From contig JAFSVD010000067.1 in the NCBI GenBank assembly GCA_017450275.1, forward strand, positions 1-64,000: DNA of 64,000 bases. Direction: 5' to 3'. Below are positions 1-9,975 of this stretch, piece after piece (position 1 is the first letter of the stretch; each line of letters opens with the position of its first letter). Under the pieces are notes generated by a model, which made no database searches, was not told the origin of the DNA, and worked only from the letters and a program-made list of their open reading frames with translations. Position numbers and translations under genes: made by a program. This DNA is from Desulfovibrio sp. (GTDB taxonomy: Bacteria > Desulfobacterota > Desulfovibrionia > Desulfovibrionales > Desulfovibrionaceae).

Positions 1-2791
1 CTTGAAGAAGGGTGTTTTTGCACGCTTCCTGTTTATTGCTTGGTGCAAGGACAATTTCAGCCATTGTTCGTGGCAGTTTGGCTAAAATTGGCTGCAATTT
101 CCCCACAAAGGTTGTAAACATATGGATGCGATCTTTTAAGGCAAAGTAGATGTCTGTTTCGACCGTGTCTTTGTAGAGGAGGTTGAAGATCCGGATGATG
201 GCATATTTTTGCCCCAGACGATCGATGCGTCCGATACGCTGTTCCACCCGCATAGGGTTCCAGGGCATGTCGTAATTGATAAGAGCGCCGCAGAACTGGA
301 AATTGAGCCCTTCTGCCGCGGCATCGGTACAGAGCAAGATACTTGCCGATCCTTCCCGGAATCGGCGTTTTGTCTCTTCTCGGGAAATACCAGTCCAGCC
401 ATTCGAAGCATAGCATTCCCCGCCACGGCCTGAGTAGCAGAGAATACGTTGAGGGTCTCCGTATTTTGTCAGAACATTTCGAAGATAGTCAAGGGTGTCG
501 GTAAATTGGGTAAAGATGATAACCTGCTTGTAGTTTTCGGCCTCGATTGTTTGAAGCAGGGTGAGCAGGTGTTGCACCTTGCTGTCGATAGGAAGCCTTG
601 CTATGTGGCTCAGAAGCCGATCGATGCTTTCCCTCTCCTCAAACAGCAGCCGTTCCATCGAAGCCAGCTCCTCATCGGATGTTTCGGAAAGCTCATCATC
701 GGGAGCATCTTCGTCTGGCAGGCTTTCAACGCTTTTTGGGTTTTTTGCATCGAGCTTGGCAAGGTGTTTTTGCAGGGTTTTCTGCAGGGCTTCAAAGGAA
801 CTTGCCAGCCTGCGCCGGTATATTGTCATCACAAAGCCCACAGCTGTGCGTTTTTCTTGGGAGGCCTGATTGTAGGTTGTTGCGATAAAGTCTTGCATAG
901 CATCGTAGAGAGCCCGTTCTTCCGGTGCCAGTTCAATGGAAATATCCTCAACCGAGCGTGTAGCGATCTGGGCTGTCAGCTTTCCTTGTTTATGGTATTG
1001 CCTAAGCAGTTCTCTGGTGTGTCTTGCAATCAGAACTTTGGTTGGGGAGAGCGCCTTCATCACAGCAACTGCCACTTTTTTTTCATCGAAGGTCAGTCGT
1101 TGCAGTCGTAAGAGTCCCTCATTGTCGAGAGCCTTGGTGATCTTGTCTGCCAAGACATCGTTTTTTGTGATCTGGAGGAGCACATGCTGCGGCAGAGCTC
1201 CAAAGGCTTTCTTGCTTGCCCGGTAGAGTTCGGCCATATGAGAGAGCATGGTTGCGTCTGGGGATGGATGGGCAGCCATTTCGTAGAAGGTCAGAAAGTT
1301 TTGTTCCGTCCATGCCTTAGGCAATCCAAGAAGATGTAAGAGATCCCAGACCTCGCTGGGATGCACCTGCATGGGCGTTGCGGTCAAAAGGATCAGTCCT
1401 TGAGTCTTCTTCTTGGCTGTGATTGCCTGCATCAGCGTGAGCAGATCGTTGGCATTGTTGCTGCCAATTCCTCCCTTTCTGCGGGCATGGTGGGCTTCGT
1501 CCAGAACAACGATGTCCCAGGGATCCGCCTTGTTTATGATTTCCTTTCTGCGCTCATGGCGTCGCATAAGCTGACTTGAGGCCAGGACAAAGGGCTCCTT
1601 GTGCCAGTCGTCATCGGCAACCACTTTTTCATGGCAGTCTTTCAAGGCCGGGGAAGGGTACCAGCTGAGTTTTTTCCCGTCGTAGATCGGCCAGTTGAGG
1701 TTGAATTTCTCCCGAAGCTCGATCTGCCACTGGGAAATGACGGCCTTGGGCGCAAGAATGAAAATTCGCTTGGCTTTACCTGCAAGCCAGGCTTGTCGCA
1801 ACAGTAAACCGGCCTGAATGGTTTTCCCCAGTCCCACTTCATCGGCAATCAGAAGACGGGGTGGCCAACAGGTGTACATGCGGTTGAAGGAGTGGATTTG
1901 GTGTGGCCAGGGCACAACAGCTGCTGTGGCTTCGCCCACCCGTTCTCCTCCGCCGCTTTTTTTGGGGGCTTCGTGGATAAAAGCCCAGGTTTTTTTGTAT
2001 TCGTCTTCAAAGGGGAAAACCACACTTGGTGGGATACTCTCCTCTGAAGGCGTTTTTGTTTTTTTGCCTGCCAGGCGTTTTGGCAACTCGTCCTTGGGCA
2101 AAAACGTGAGCAGTTCTTCTTTGAGTGCCTCCCCCAGGGGAAGGACGATGCTTGAAGGGGATTCATTATGCCAAAGAGTCTGAAATGTTTTGGCTTCTTC
2201 GGCAAGGTGATCCCGGCTTTCCGTCCAGGATGTATACACATGAAAGGATTCCCAGTTCCGTTTCCATCCATTGGCGGTTTCGTTCAGGCTTCCGTTGAAG
2301 GCCAGCATATTGCCTTGGCCATCAAGGATAAGACCTGCTTTTTCATGGAACAAAAGAGATCCGGCTCTTGGCTGGCGTTTTTCGTTGCAGGGTATGGCAA
2401 TCTTGATTGTGACAATGTCTTTGGCAACCATCCAGGCAAGCAGCTCAAGAGCATTGCGTACGACCTCGGAAAAGGATTGGGTGAGCAAAGGATCGGAAAG
2501 CGTGCCAAGCAAATGTCTTTCAACAGCCTCTTTGATATCCTCACCCCGCACAATGGCGTTGATTTCATCCTGAGCCAGGGTGCAGCCAACAATCAGCCGC
2601 ATATGGCCATTATTTTTGACAAGGCTTTCTATGCCTTTTGAAGCAGCAGTGAGCACATCAGCCGAGTAGAAACCGGTGGTTCTGTCGTATTGGACGGCAC
2701 ACTGAAGCGCAGGGATATAGAAGAGCGTGAGCAAGCTTCCGTCGTCGCTGGTGTATTTGTGCTTCCAAATGCTATCGGTTAGCCGTTTCAT
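1..2791 (-). CDS. SNF2-family helicase with N-terminal PLD-like domain (partial, 3' end outside window)
   Basis: Likely the helicase/nuclease component of a helicase-methylase-ATPase defence operon. The reading frame is open from the ATG at 2791 to the left edge, about 930 residues. Residues ~20-180 look like a phospholipase-D-type domain: a GFYSADVL segment, then HEKAGLILDG followed by FNGSLNE, the HxK...N pattern of PLD enzymes. The SNF2 core follows: Walker A ADEVGLGKT near residue 318, DEAH near 430, the TATPMQ motif III, CTDAAAEGLNFQ (motif V) and QRIGRIDRLGQ (motif VI) near 852. The ATG overlaps the TGA of the upstream methylase gene (ATGA), so translation is probably coupled. I see no frameshift. 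PLD nuclease activity is inferred from family resemblance; translocation on DNA is known for SNF2 proteins. Confidence 0.9.
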   Translation of the reverse strand, partial: MKRLTDSIWKHKYTSDDGSLLTLFYIPALQCAVQYDRTTGFYSADVLTAASKGIESLVKNNGHMRLIVGCTLAQDEINAIVRGEDIKEAVERHLLGTLSDPLLTQSFSEVVRNALELLAWMVAKDIVTIKIAIPCNEKRQPRAGSLLFHEKAGLILDGQGNMLAFNGSLNETANGWKRNWESFHVYTSWTESRDHLAEEAKTFQTLWHNESPSSIVLPLGEALKEELLTFLPKDELPKRLAGKKTKTPSEESIPPSVVFPFEDEYKKTWAFIHEAPKKSGGGERVGEATAAVVPWPHQIHSFNRMYTCWPPRLLIADEVGLGKTIQAGLLLRQAWLAGKAKRIFILAPKAVISQWQIELREKFNLNWPIYDGKKLSWYPSPALKDCHEKVVADDDWHKEPFVLASSQLMRRHERRKEIINKADPWDIVVLDEAHHARRKGGIGSNNANDLLTLMQAITAKKKTQGLILLTATPMQVHPSEVWDLLHLLGLPKAWTEQNFLTFYEMAAHPSPDATMLSHMAELYRASKKAFGALPQHVLLQITKNDVLADKITKALDNEGLLRLQRLTFDEKKVAVAVMKALSPTKVLIARHTRELLRQYHKQGKLTAQIATRSVEDISIELAPEERALYDAMQDFIATTYNQASQEKRTAVGFVMTIYRRRLASSFEALQKTLQKHLAKLDAKNPKSVESLPDEDAPDDELSETSDEELASMERLLFEERESIDRLLSHIARLPIDSKVQHLLTLLQTIEAENYKQVIIFTQFTDTLDYLRNVLTKYGDPQRILCYSGRGGECYASNGWTGISREETKRRFREGSASILLCTDAAAEGLNFQFCGALINYDMPWNPMRVEQRIGRIDRLGQKYAIIRIFNLLYKDTVETDIYFALKDRIHMFTTFVGKLQPILAKLPRTMAEIVLAPSNKQEACKNTLLQ

Positions 2792-5790
2792 GCGTTTTCT
2801 TTATCGGTTTGTTCGAAATCGTAAAAAGACAATTGCACTGGCTTTTTCACTTTGTCCGCAAACAGAAGTTTCCGCACATCTTCCAGGGCTTCAAAATCGT
2901 TGCCGGCAGATTCTGAGCCCTTGGGCAGATCAGCCCCGGTGTATTTCTTTGAAACCGGCAGCACCTCCAAGACCGCAGTGAGCGCATCGACAAAGGCTGG
3001 GTTGGATGGCGCCTTGAGCTCTTCCAAGAAGTCTTTGGCTTTGGTGAGGTTTTGATTGTGGGCAATGCGACAGACGTGGTGCAGGGTATCGAGTTGCGAC
3101 GCACTGCCACTTGCTGAACCCAGTGTTGCCTTAGCTGCCCGTGTGAGGCTGTCCCACAAAATGACGCTGCTTGCCTTTTTTTCGGCGATGCGGCCGATGA
3201 TGTCTTTGTCAAGGTCTACGCCGCATACGCGAGCGAGTCCTAAGGCTTCGTCGTATTCGAACTGGGGGGCATGGAAGGTATCCCAGGCCAGGACAAACCA
3301 CTCCATCAGCGGATCGAGTTGAATGCGTCGCTCGGTGGTTTCCGTAAGACGTTCCAGACGCCACTGTTTCACAGCACTCCGGGCTGTTGCAAGGACATCT
3401 TCAGGGGTGACGGCATAGGGATCTTCTGGGGGATCAAGCAGTGGGCGTCTATTTCGCACAGGGTTGGGATTGGGTTGGCCACGTTTCACCGGCCAGTGCT
3501 TTGAAAGAACTTCCAAGGCTGGACCAAAGGAGGCCAGGTAGAGGTCAATGCCAAAGATACCAGCTTTTTGAAAGGCTTCAATACGCCGTACGACCTCTTT
3601 GCGCACAGCGAGTTCCAGTTCTTCCCAGAAGACCTGTTCGGTCTCTTGTTCTTCCCTTGGTCTGCATACCAGAAAAATGGTTGAGTTTGCAGCGGCTTTG
3701 TCTTTGATGTGCAAGGATCCTTCTGCCTCGGTATTGATAGGCCAGCTCGCTGTGATCACAAAGCCGGCATCCATAAGCCCCTTGGCAAGGGCATCCCAGG
3801 CACCGGTTGCTTTGTGGGTGAACATGAGCGTTAGGATGCCATCTTTTTTCAGGACGCGGTGGCATTCGGTAAAGATATCCCCCATCCGGGTGCGGTAGTC
3901 GTTGTAGGCGAGATCCTTGGCGTGTTTTTCTCCCTGGAATTTGGCAGGATTGGCAACAGCCTCATTCTCTTTGTCGGTAAGCATGCGGGTAAAGAGTTCA
4001 GGATAGAGATAGCCCGCTGTCCGCTTAAGCCAGACATAGAAGAAATCGGAGAGTTCAGCGTACATGACATTGTCATAATAGGGGGGATCCATGACAACAG
4101 CATCGACGGACGCATCCTCAATATGATCGAGATTGTCTGCTGATTTGCAAGTGATCGTGACAGAAGGAGGTGTGAATGATGGTTGGGTGGGCTTGCAATC
4201 TTCCTGAGGCTGAGGGGAATCAAATAGTTGGCCTTGGATCTGCTTGGATGTGCTTTTGAGCGTTTCTTTATCGATATCAGGGCGAAGGAGGTCGATCAGT
4301 TCAAGAAGGCATTTCCCCGTCTGTTCAATGGCCCAATCGTAGCCAAGACCGGTAATTAACGGTGCCATTTCAGCATAGGACCAACAGAAAGCAAAATCAT
4401 GACGGTTAAAGGTGTTGGCGACAACCTCTCGGGTTGACATCCAAACAGACATTCGTGAATTGTAGTTGAGAAGCTTATCCAATGCCAACGCTAAATACCC
4501 AAATGTGGCTTTTTGAACTTCTCCAAAAGTAGGTTTAGCCTGTTCCTCTTGAAGTAATGTTCGAAAAACTTCGACACTTGTGCAGTGGCAATAGAGTTGA
4601 CGAGGGGAGAAGAGATCACGCCATAAAGGCATGCCATATTGTATAGGTCGGTCGTCATTACTATCAGAGGGGAAGGCTTCCGTCGGTACTATATCCAAAG
4701 CTTCCCATTCGGGGAGTTTTTCTTCGAGTTTTGTTTTAACGGTGTCAAAGACATTATCTTCAGGGCGTGGAGCGCGGTAGCCTCGAATCCACTTTTCACG
4801 CCCTTTTTTGCCGGATTTGGTAATGGTTTGAATCCGTTTTTTATAGACAACAGCATACAATTGTTCGCCCATTTCTCCAGCTTGGGCAAGAGATTTTACT
4901 GTCTCTCCTTCTATAATATGCCCGCAATCGGGATAGGGACACAGAGCGGTGCCGCCTTTGACGGTTTCTTTGGACTGTTCTTTGGCAGAGGTAACGATGG
5001 CAAAGGAGCAGAGTCTTTGTTCTGGGTCATCGCTGCAATTTGGGATAAGTTTGACTCCCGTGCCGTCTGAAGTCAGACGCCAATTGGGCGAAAGAGGGAT
5101 GAGCCCTTTGCAATAGGGACAGCGGATGGTTCTGGCGAAGAGATAACCATCTGGTCGTAGATTTTCTGATTCTTCAGGAGGAAAAAAATCTTGCAGTAAA
5201 GGCTTGATCGTTTCTATAAATTTTAAGCCTATTTTCTTCAATTCATTGTAAACTTTAGATCCAATAAACAGCGGCTGTTTAATAGTTAAAGACTCTATAA
5301 GAGATGCAACTGGATTGAGATCATTGCAAAAAACATTGGCACCTACACGCACAGATTCAAAAGGTATACTACCGCCACCAGCTGTTGGGTCAAGAATAGT
5401 AGGTATATCATCTAGATCAGAACGTTTTAATTGATCTGTGAACCAATCACGATCTTTAGATGATGGTAAGTATCCAAAAGCTCTTGGATATCCATAGGCT
5501 TCGGATCCAAGACGTATTCCTTTTTGAGTTGCCCGAGCTATACGAACTTTTGCAGCCACCGGATCCCCATGAATTCCAAGAGCATGCAGAAATTTGTCCC
5601 TGTCCGCATCGGCAGGAAGCAGGGAAGCTAAGACCGCAGCACGGGATGCAACCAACGGTCTGCGTGCCCACCAGACATGGAGATAGTAAATAGGCGGCAA
5701 GGCAGTCATTGAATGGCGTTCTCTGACACTTTCTTCACTCAATTCCGCAATGGGCAGCCATTCTTCAATCAGACGTCGGGTTAAAGGCAT
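2788..5790 (-). CDS. DUF1156-type adenine-specific DNA methylase
   Basis: A large DNA methyltransferase of 1000 residues. The start is taken at 5790, where AGGAG lies at good spacing; an upstream in-frame extension of 32 residues overlaps the previous gene and is unlikely. The N-terminus has the HVWWARRPL signature (residues 39-47) typical of DUF1156 proteins. Motif I is DPTAGGGS (134-141, AdoMet binding) and motif IV is DPPYYDN near 566, which points to amino-methylation of adenine. The >400-residue spacer between them contains cysteine pairs resembling zinc knuckles (CPYCKGL near 224, CPYPDCGH near 286). It starts 8 nt after the upstream gene's stop and overlaps the helicase start by ATGA. 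By analogy with other methylase-containing defence operons it may mark self DNA; that role is inference. Confidence 0.9.
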   Translation of the reverse strand: MPLTRRLIEEWLPIAELSEESVRERHSMTALPPIYYLHVWWARRPLVASRAAVLASLLPADADRDKFLHALGIHGDPVAAKVRIARATQKGIRLGSEAYGYPRAFGYLPSSKDRDWFTDQLKRSDLDDIPTILDPTAGGGSIPFESVRVGANVFCNDLNPVASLIESLTIKQPLFIGSKVYNELKKIGLKFIETIKPLLQDFFPPEESENLRPDGYLFARTIRCPYCKGLIPLSPNWRLTSDGTGVKLIPNCSDDPEQRLCSFAIVTSAKEQSKETVKGGTALCPYPDCGHIIEGETVKSLAQAGEMGEQLYAVVYKKRIQTITKSGKKGREKWIRGYRAPRPEDNVFDTVKTKLEEKLPEWEALDIVPTEAFPSDSNDDRPIQYGMPLWRDLFSPRQLYCHCTSVEVFRTLLQEEQAKPTFGEVQKATFGYLALALDKLLNYNSRMSVWMSTREVVANTFNRHDFAFCWSYAEMAPLITGLGYDWAIEQTGKCLLELIDLLRPDIDKETLKSTSKQIQGQLFDSPQPQEDCKPTQPSFTPPSVTITCKSADNLDHIEDASVDAVVMDPPYYDNVMYAELSDFFYVWLKRTAGYLYPELFTRMLTDKENEAVANPAKFQGEKHAKDLAYNDYRTRMGDIFTECHRVLKKDGILTLMFTHKATGAWDALAKGLMDAGFVITASWPINTEAEGSLHIKDKAAANSTIFLVCRPREEQETEQVFWEELELAVRKEVVRRIEAFQKAGIFGIDLYLASFGPALEVLSKHWPVKRGQPNPNPVRNRRPLLDPPEDPYAVTPEDVLATARSAVKQWRLERLTETTERRIQLDPLMEWFVLAWDTFHAPQFEYDEALGLARVCGVDLDKDIIGRIAEKKASSVILWDSLTRAAKATLGSASGSASQLDTLHHVCRIAHNQNLTKAKDFLEELKAPSNPAFVDALTAVLEVLPVSKKYTGADLPKGSESAGNDFEALEDVRKLLFADKVKKPVQLSFYDFEQTDKENA

Positions 5791-5798
5791 GGGGACTC

Positions 5799-6251
5799 CT
5801 AATTGTCCTTGGGAGCGGTTAACAGGATACGCAAAGCACACAGAACGCGGCGGGGATTTCTTCTGTGCATGGCCATCCCAAGCCAATAGGCGATTTCTTC
5901 CTTGTCCATGTGCTCTATTTCTGAAGTAAGGAGGCGCATGCGCTCGGCATTGCGCATGGGAGCAAGAACTCGAAACAAAAGGCCAATGCTCATGGCAAGG
6001 TTTTCATTGAGAGCAACTGTTTGCTGCTTCTTTGGGGCAGGGCCAATATCAATGCCCTCTCGCTTTAGGGTTCTGAGGACTTTGTCCTCCACAAAGGCCA
6101 TGTTGCGCCCTTTGAGGCCGGCAATCCGTATAGGCTCAGTCACATGCGGGGTTGCTTCACAGGGCATCTGCCAGATCACAAGCTCAAGATTGCCTACGCC
6201 GTGGTTCCATGCCCGAAGTTCATAGTGCGGGGTGTTTGTGGTTTCTCCCAT
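5799..6251 (-). CDS. Small unrecognised protein in the defence operon
   Basis: A 150-residue protein I do not recognise with confidence. The start is the ATG at 6251, with AAAGGTG just upstream, one base after the stop of the DUF499 ATPase gene. A longer open frame running into that gene is unlikely to be used. It begins METAL-free and soluble-looking: MGETTNTPHYELRAWNHG, then a hydrophobic LELVIWQMP strand, a basic middle (GLKGRNMAF) and a helical C-terminal half rich in Arg, Met and Leu. I see no signal peptide, membrane segment or catalytic motif. Its place between ATPase and methylase, with near-zero spacing on both sides, implies co-translation and stoichiometric function with them. A structural or DNA-binding subunit is possible, but that is a guess. 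Confidence 0.82.
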   Translation of the reverse strand: MGETTNTPHYELRAWNHGVGNLELVIWQMPCEATPHVTEPIRIAGLKGRNMAFVEDKVLRTLKREGIDIGPAPKKQQTVALNENLAMSIGLLFRVLAPMRNAERMRLLTSEIEHMDKEEIAYWLGMAMHRRNPRRVLCALRILLTAPKDN

Positions 6252-6252
6252 A

Positions 6253-9200
6253 CTACACCTTTGCTTTGGCTCGAATATGGGCAGTGGATGCAGCCGCCTT
6301 TGACAATCGATCAAGAATGGCTTCGGGCATATTTGAATTCATATCTAAACCTTGCGGGAATAAGCAGCCAAAGGCTACTTCAAGAGAATGGCTTGTACTT
6401 TGCCGTAGTTGGATGGAGAGGTAGTCTCGCAAAGCCTGTGCCTCTTCGATACTTCCGGAATACTCCAACGTCAGTTTTGCACCATGGGTTGTTTCAAGGA
6501 TTCCAGTGATTGTGAGGGTTTTATCGGCATTGCGTATGGCCTGAACAAGAGGCATCAGCCGCAGGGCGTCTGCCATTTCAACCGCTTCAATATGGAATTC
6601 AGAAATCACAGCAACTTTGGCATGACGAATCTCTTCCCAGAGACGAACGAAGGCTTCCTTGAGAATGCCTTCTTTTGAAAATTCAGTTTGAGGGGATGGA
6701 GTGTCGTTATCCTGAATAGGGGTAGCATCCTCTGTTGGGAGAGATGGAGCCTCGCTTGCGTCGGCTTTGGGGGAAGGAGTTTCCTCTTCTGTCTTGACTG
6801 GCCTTGGCCATATTCCCTTATCCTCGGCGTATTCTTTGGTCATAATCAGGGCATTTTCGTCGATAAGAAGGCTTGAAGGCGGATCCCCTGGACCATAGAG
6901 CAGATCCCCGTTTGCATAAACGAAATTTCCCTTTTTGATGCCCTGCTCAAGGCCTTTTATGAAGATGTCGTCGCCGATGAGAATGGGTAAGGCTTCATTC
7001 TTTCGATATTCTTCGCGCAGAGCAGCAGTTGAGATGGAGCCATTTTTGAGAAGGGTTCTGCTGGCGATAAAGTCCGGATTGTCGGGATAATCGTGGGATT
7101 GGCGCAATTTGCCAAGATTGGTGAGGATGGAGACAACCTGTTTCTGTCCGTCTCCAGGGTTTTCTGAAGTCCTGTCCAAGGGAATAGCATCGTGGCGCAG
7201 AGGGCAATCGATGGGGGTGTCGGTCTTGGACGGGAAATAGATATGCCGGTAGGTTTGCTGGATGGCGATGGTTGCTTCGGTCTGGGCTTTTTTGTGCTGT
7301 TCCCGAACGCTGTTTTGCTGATGCTTGGCCAGTTCCTGCATTCGTGTGGGCGCACAGAGATCGTTCAGCGCCAAGCATCGACGCATACGATCCTTCATAT
7401 CCTCAATGCGATTGGATTCGGCAAGGAGAAAGACAACATTGTTTCTGTGGATGCGGGGTGCTTCGCTCACGCCCTTGTAGGTGAACAGGCGGACAACCAA
7501 TTCCGGGATGCGTTTATCTGCATCGTCTGCTGCAATATCGACCGCTTCGTAGCCAAGAACGGCAAGGAGCGGTTTTTCTGTTGCCCGATCATCAAGTTCA
7601 TTGGGAGAGGCTGGAAAAGGAATATATTCAAAGATTTTGCCCGTAAAAAGTTGGTTTATCTTTTCGTTGATGTGTGTTCGAATCTCGTTGGGTTCAACGC
7701 GTTGTTCCTGATGGCGGATGATTTGATTGAGGTTCGCTTCGGTCTGGAAGCGGGTTGGTCTGTTGGGTGTTTCATCCAAATAGGAGGAATTTTTCACAAA
7801 TTCCCGTTTGGCTATATCGATATAACTCGCGTCCATCTGGGGGGAGAGCAGGGAAAATCGAAGTTCGGAGTCTGAGAGACCTTTTAAGCCTTCGTTAAAA
7901 GCAAGGGAGTGGATAAAGATCGTTTTGGCAACAGCCTGGGTATAAGGGGGCATGCCTGCAAAAGAGGTTGCATCCAATTGTTCGGCGAGAGCAGGGGTAT
8001 TGCGTTCTTCCTCTGTCGAAGCAACATCGGCTTTTAAGGCAGCGGTAAAACTGCCATTGCCCAGTTTTGTCAGAAATTCCTGTCTGATGGTGCTGACCTT
8101 GGGGTCAATATGCCAAAGATGGATGGCATACGTGTCTTTGGGTTTGGTTTTCCACAGATGCGATACGGTTTGCGCCAGAAGTCGCAACATGCCCCGAACG
8201 CGTTGGAAATTGGTCAGGGTGGAAGTTTTTTCGGTGAGGGTCTGCATCAGTTCAGGATGCAGTGGATAACTGTTCAGAAATTCTTCCTTGTAATTGGATG
8301 TTGCCACGGCTTTTGGCAGCTGATCCTTGTAGGTTCGCCAAAGATCACTATAGCTTTGGACGATTTGTTGGGCAAGGTCATCGTCGATTGTACGAAAAAG
8401 GCGTCTTCGAAGGATTTGTACGGTTTCGTCTTCTTGGGTGGGATCAAGTAGCGTTGCCTTGCGGGAGATGACGCTTTCAGCCTCGGACAGGGCATCCAGA
8501 AGTATTTTGTTTTCCCTCGCATACGCATCGGTTGCCACTTTGTCCTTGCCGATGGCAAGAGTGAGGACAAGAACGGTTTGCGGAGAACTTTCCACGGCCT
8601 TACAAAGCACAGAGAGAAAAGCTGTCAGTTGTTTGGTAGCCTCCTGGAGCGAAGATTTGCTGAGTTTTCGCAGATAAATGGAGAGTTCATCAATGAGAAG
8701 AAGTGTTGGCTGGTTGGAAAAGAGCGTTTGAAGGGTTTCAGCGCCAGGAGCTACGCCCTGTTCATCGCTTTTTTGGACGACTCTGTAGCCTGCAGCTCCT
8801 TTGAGCTGATAGGCAATTTCTCCCCAGGGGGTGTAGGCTTTGATGCCTTCGCCCATATCTCTGCCATTGGTCGGATCGGCGTTTTCGCCATCAAAGGCTG
8901 CCACCTTGGCAGGGATGGCAGGAAGGAGTTGTGGATCTAAAAACTCTTTAAAATTGGGAACATTGCGTTTGCCCTTGCTTGCGTGGTAGAGGGCGATAAG
9001 GGCGTGGGTTTTGCCGCCACCGTAATTGGTATCAAGGCGAAAGATGCGAGAAACCTGCTGACCGTCTCCTCGCAGCCCATGGCAGACATTGGCAAGCAGC
9101 TCTTTCAGACCGCGAGTTGGGTGGGTGTTGGCAAAAAAACTGACTGGATTCAGATAGTCGAGTGGAGCCGTCCCCTTTAAAACCTGGGCAAGGTCTGCGG

Positions 9201-9279
9201 CAAATTCGCTTTCTACAAGGGTGCCTTTCAGAACATCATCTCTTGGTTGACAAGCCTTATAGATCGTTGGCAAAGGCAT
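6253..9279 (-). CDS. DUF499-type AAA+/P-loop ATPase
   Basis: A 1008-residue ATPase of the DUF499 family. The ATG at 9279 is preceded by AAGGA at normal spacing; a TTG two codons upstream is the alternative. Walker A is NYGGGKTH near residues 85-92, the distinctive triple-glycine form of this family, and Walker B is LLLIDELSIYL near 196. The middle is largely helical, the region around residues 820-870 is low-complexity and rich in Pro, Glu and Ser (a linker), and a C-terminal domain follows. It is the first gene of the four-gene operon, and the next ATG begins one base after its stop. DUF499 ATPases recur beside DUF1156 methylases and SNF2 helicases in predicted defence islands; the biochemical role is not established here. 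Confidence 0.9.
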   Translation of the reverse strand: MPLPTIYKACQPRDDVLKGTLVESEFAADLAQVLKGTAPLDYLNPVSFFANTHPTRGLKELLANVCHGLRGDGQQVSRIFRLDTNYGGGKTHALIALYHASKGKRNVPNFKEFLDPQLLPAIPAKVAAFDGENADPTNGRDMGEGIKAYTPWGEIAYQLKGAAGYRVVQKSDEQGVAPGAETLQTLFSNQPTLLLIDELSIYLRKLSKSSLQEATKQLTAFLSVLCKAVESSPQTVLVLTLAIGKDKVATDAYARENKILLDALSEAESVISRKATLLDPTQEDETVQILRRRLFRTIDDDLAQQIVQSYSDLWRTYKDQLPKAVATSNYKEEFLNSYPLHPELMQTLTEKTSTLTNFQRVRGMLRLLAQTVSHLWKTKPKDTYAIHLWHIDPKVSTIRQEFLTKLGNGSFTAALKADVASTEEERNTPALAEQLDATSFAGMPPYTQAVAKTIFIHSLAFNEGLKGLSDSELRFSLLSPQMDASYIDIAKREFVKNSSYLDETPNRPTRFQTEANLNQIIRHQEQRVEPNEIRTHINEKINQLFTGKIFEYIPFPASPNELDDRATEKPLLAVLGYEAVDIAADDADKRIPELVVRLFTYKGVSEAPRIHRNNVVFLLAESNRIEDMKDRMRRCLALNDLCAPTRMQELAKHQQNSVREQHKKAQTEATIAIQQTYRHIYFPSKTDTPIDCPLRHDAIPLDRTSENPGDGQKQVVSILTNLGKLRQSHDYPDNPDFIASRTLLKNGSISTAALREEYRKNEALPILIGDDIFIKGLEQGIKKGNFVYANGDLLYGPGDPPSSLLIDENALIMTKEYAEDKGIWPRPVKTEEETPSPKADASEAPSLPTEDATPIQDNDTPSPQTEFSKEGILKEAFVRLWEEIRHAKVAVISEFHIEAVEMADALRLMPLVQAIRNADKTLTITGILETTHGAKLTLEYSGSIEEAQALRDYLSIQLRQSTSHSLEVAFGCLFPQGLDMNSNMPEAILDRLSKAAASTAHIRAKAKV

Positions 9280-9570
9280 ACGCAATTCCTTTGGGCAGAA
9301 ATGTTGAAAGAGTTTTTATACGACGTGAAGAGTGTTTTTTTACTGAAAAAACCAGTTGTCGATTGGTCAAGCACGAAGACGCATTTGAAGCATTTCTTTC
9401 CTCTTGAATTCGTGAGATAATATGGCGAGTCGCTTAGAAAAAATCGATTTTTTGTATTTTTTTTTTAAAAAGTTGATAAAAATAATATGATCTATAATTT
9501 ATAGAAATTGCTAATTGTTGTATTTTACATGTGTGATTTTTTGTGTATAGTTTAAATTGTAATATTAATT

Positions 9571-9975
9571 TTATTCCCATATTTTTTTTAGTAAAATATC
9601 TAATTCACTACTTTTGCTAGGTGCATAAATATTTGCTAAATAGAATATGTTGTTTAAATAATAGTTCATTAATCTGTATGTATTTCTCTTGTCACAATCT
9701 TCATATTGTTCTGTGATCGTAATATTGATATGTCTAGTATTAATCTAATTTATAGAGAATTTTAATTTATATATAATAGTTGTAGATATTGTATATATTA
9801 GGTCGCCGTCTTCATAACCACTTTCACTGTCTTCCATGTCAATGCTAATAGAAAATTCCATATAGGGATTACTGTCGACTTTGGCTGTAACGGTAGCCAA
9901 ATTAGATATAAATTCATTAGGTTCTATAAGATTATTTACGTCAAATGGTTTTTCTAATATTCAGCTAAAACTCAT
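9571..9975 (-). pseudogene. AT-rich gene remnant with two in-frame stop codons
   Basis: A 135-codon frame with a good ribosome site (GGAGG before the ATG at 9975) that ends at TAA 9571-9573. It is interrupted by TGA at codon 5 (9961-9963) and TAG at codon 77 (9745-9747). Apart from these it reads as one protein-like frame: after codon 5 ILEKPFDVNNLIEPNEFI, later SIDMEDSESGYEDGDL, and after codon 77 ITITEQYEDCDKRNTYRL. Composition is far more AT-rich than the neighbouring housekeeping genes. I do not recognise the family. It looks like a recently inactivated accessory gene between the defence operon and the first AAA-ATPase/nuclease gene. Confidence 0.6.

Noticed and set aside
9380..9400. Eight-codon leader peptide frame upstream of the DUF499 gene
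   Set aside because: It has a purine-rich ribosome-like site (AGAGGAAAG), but so short a frame with no attenuator structure could be chance.
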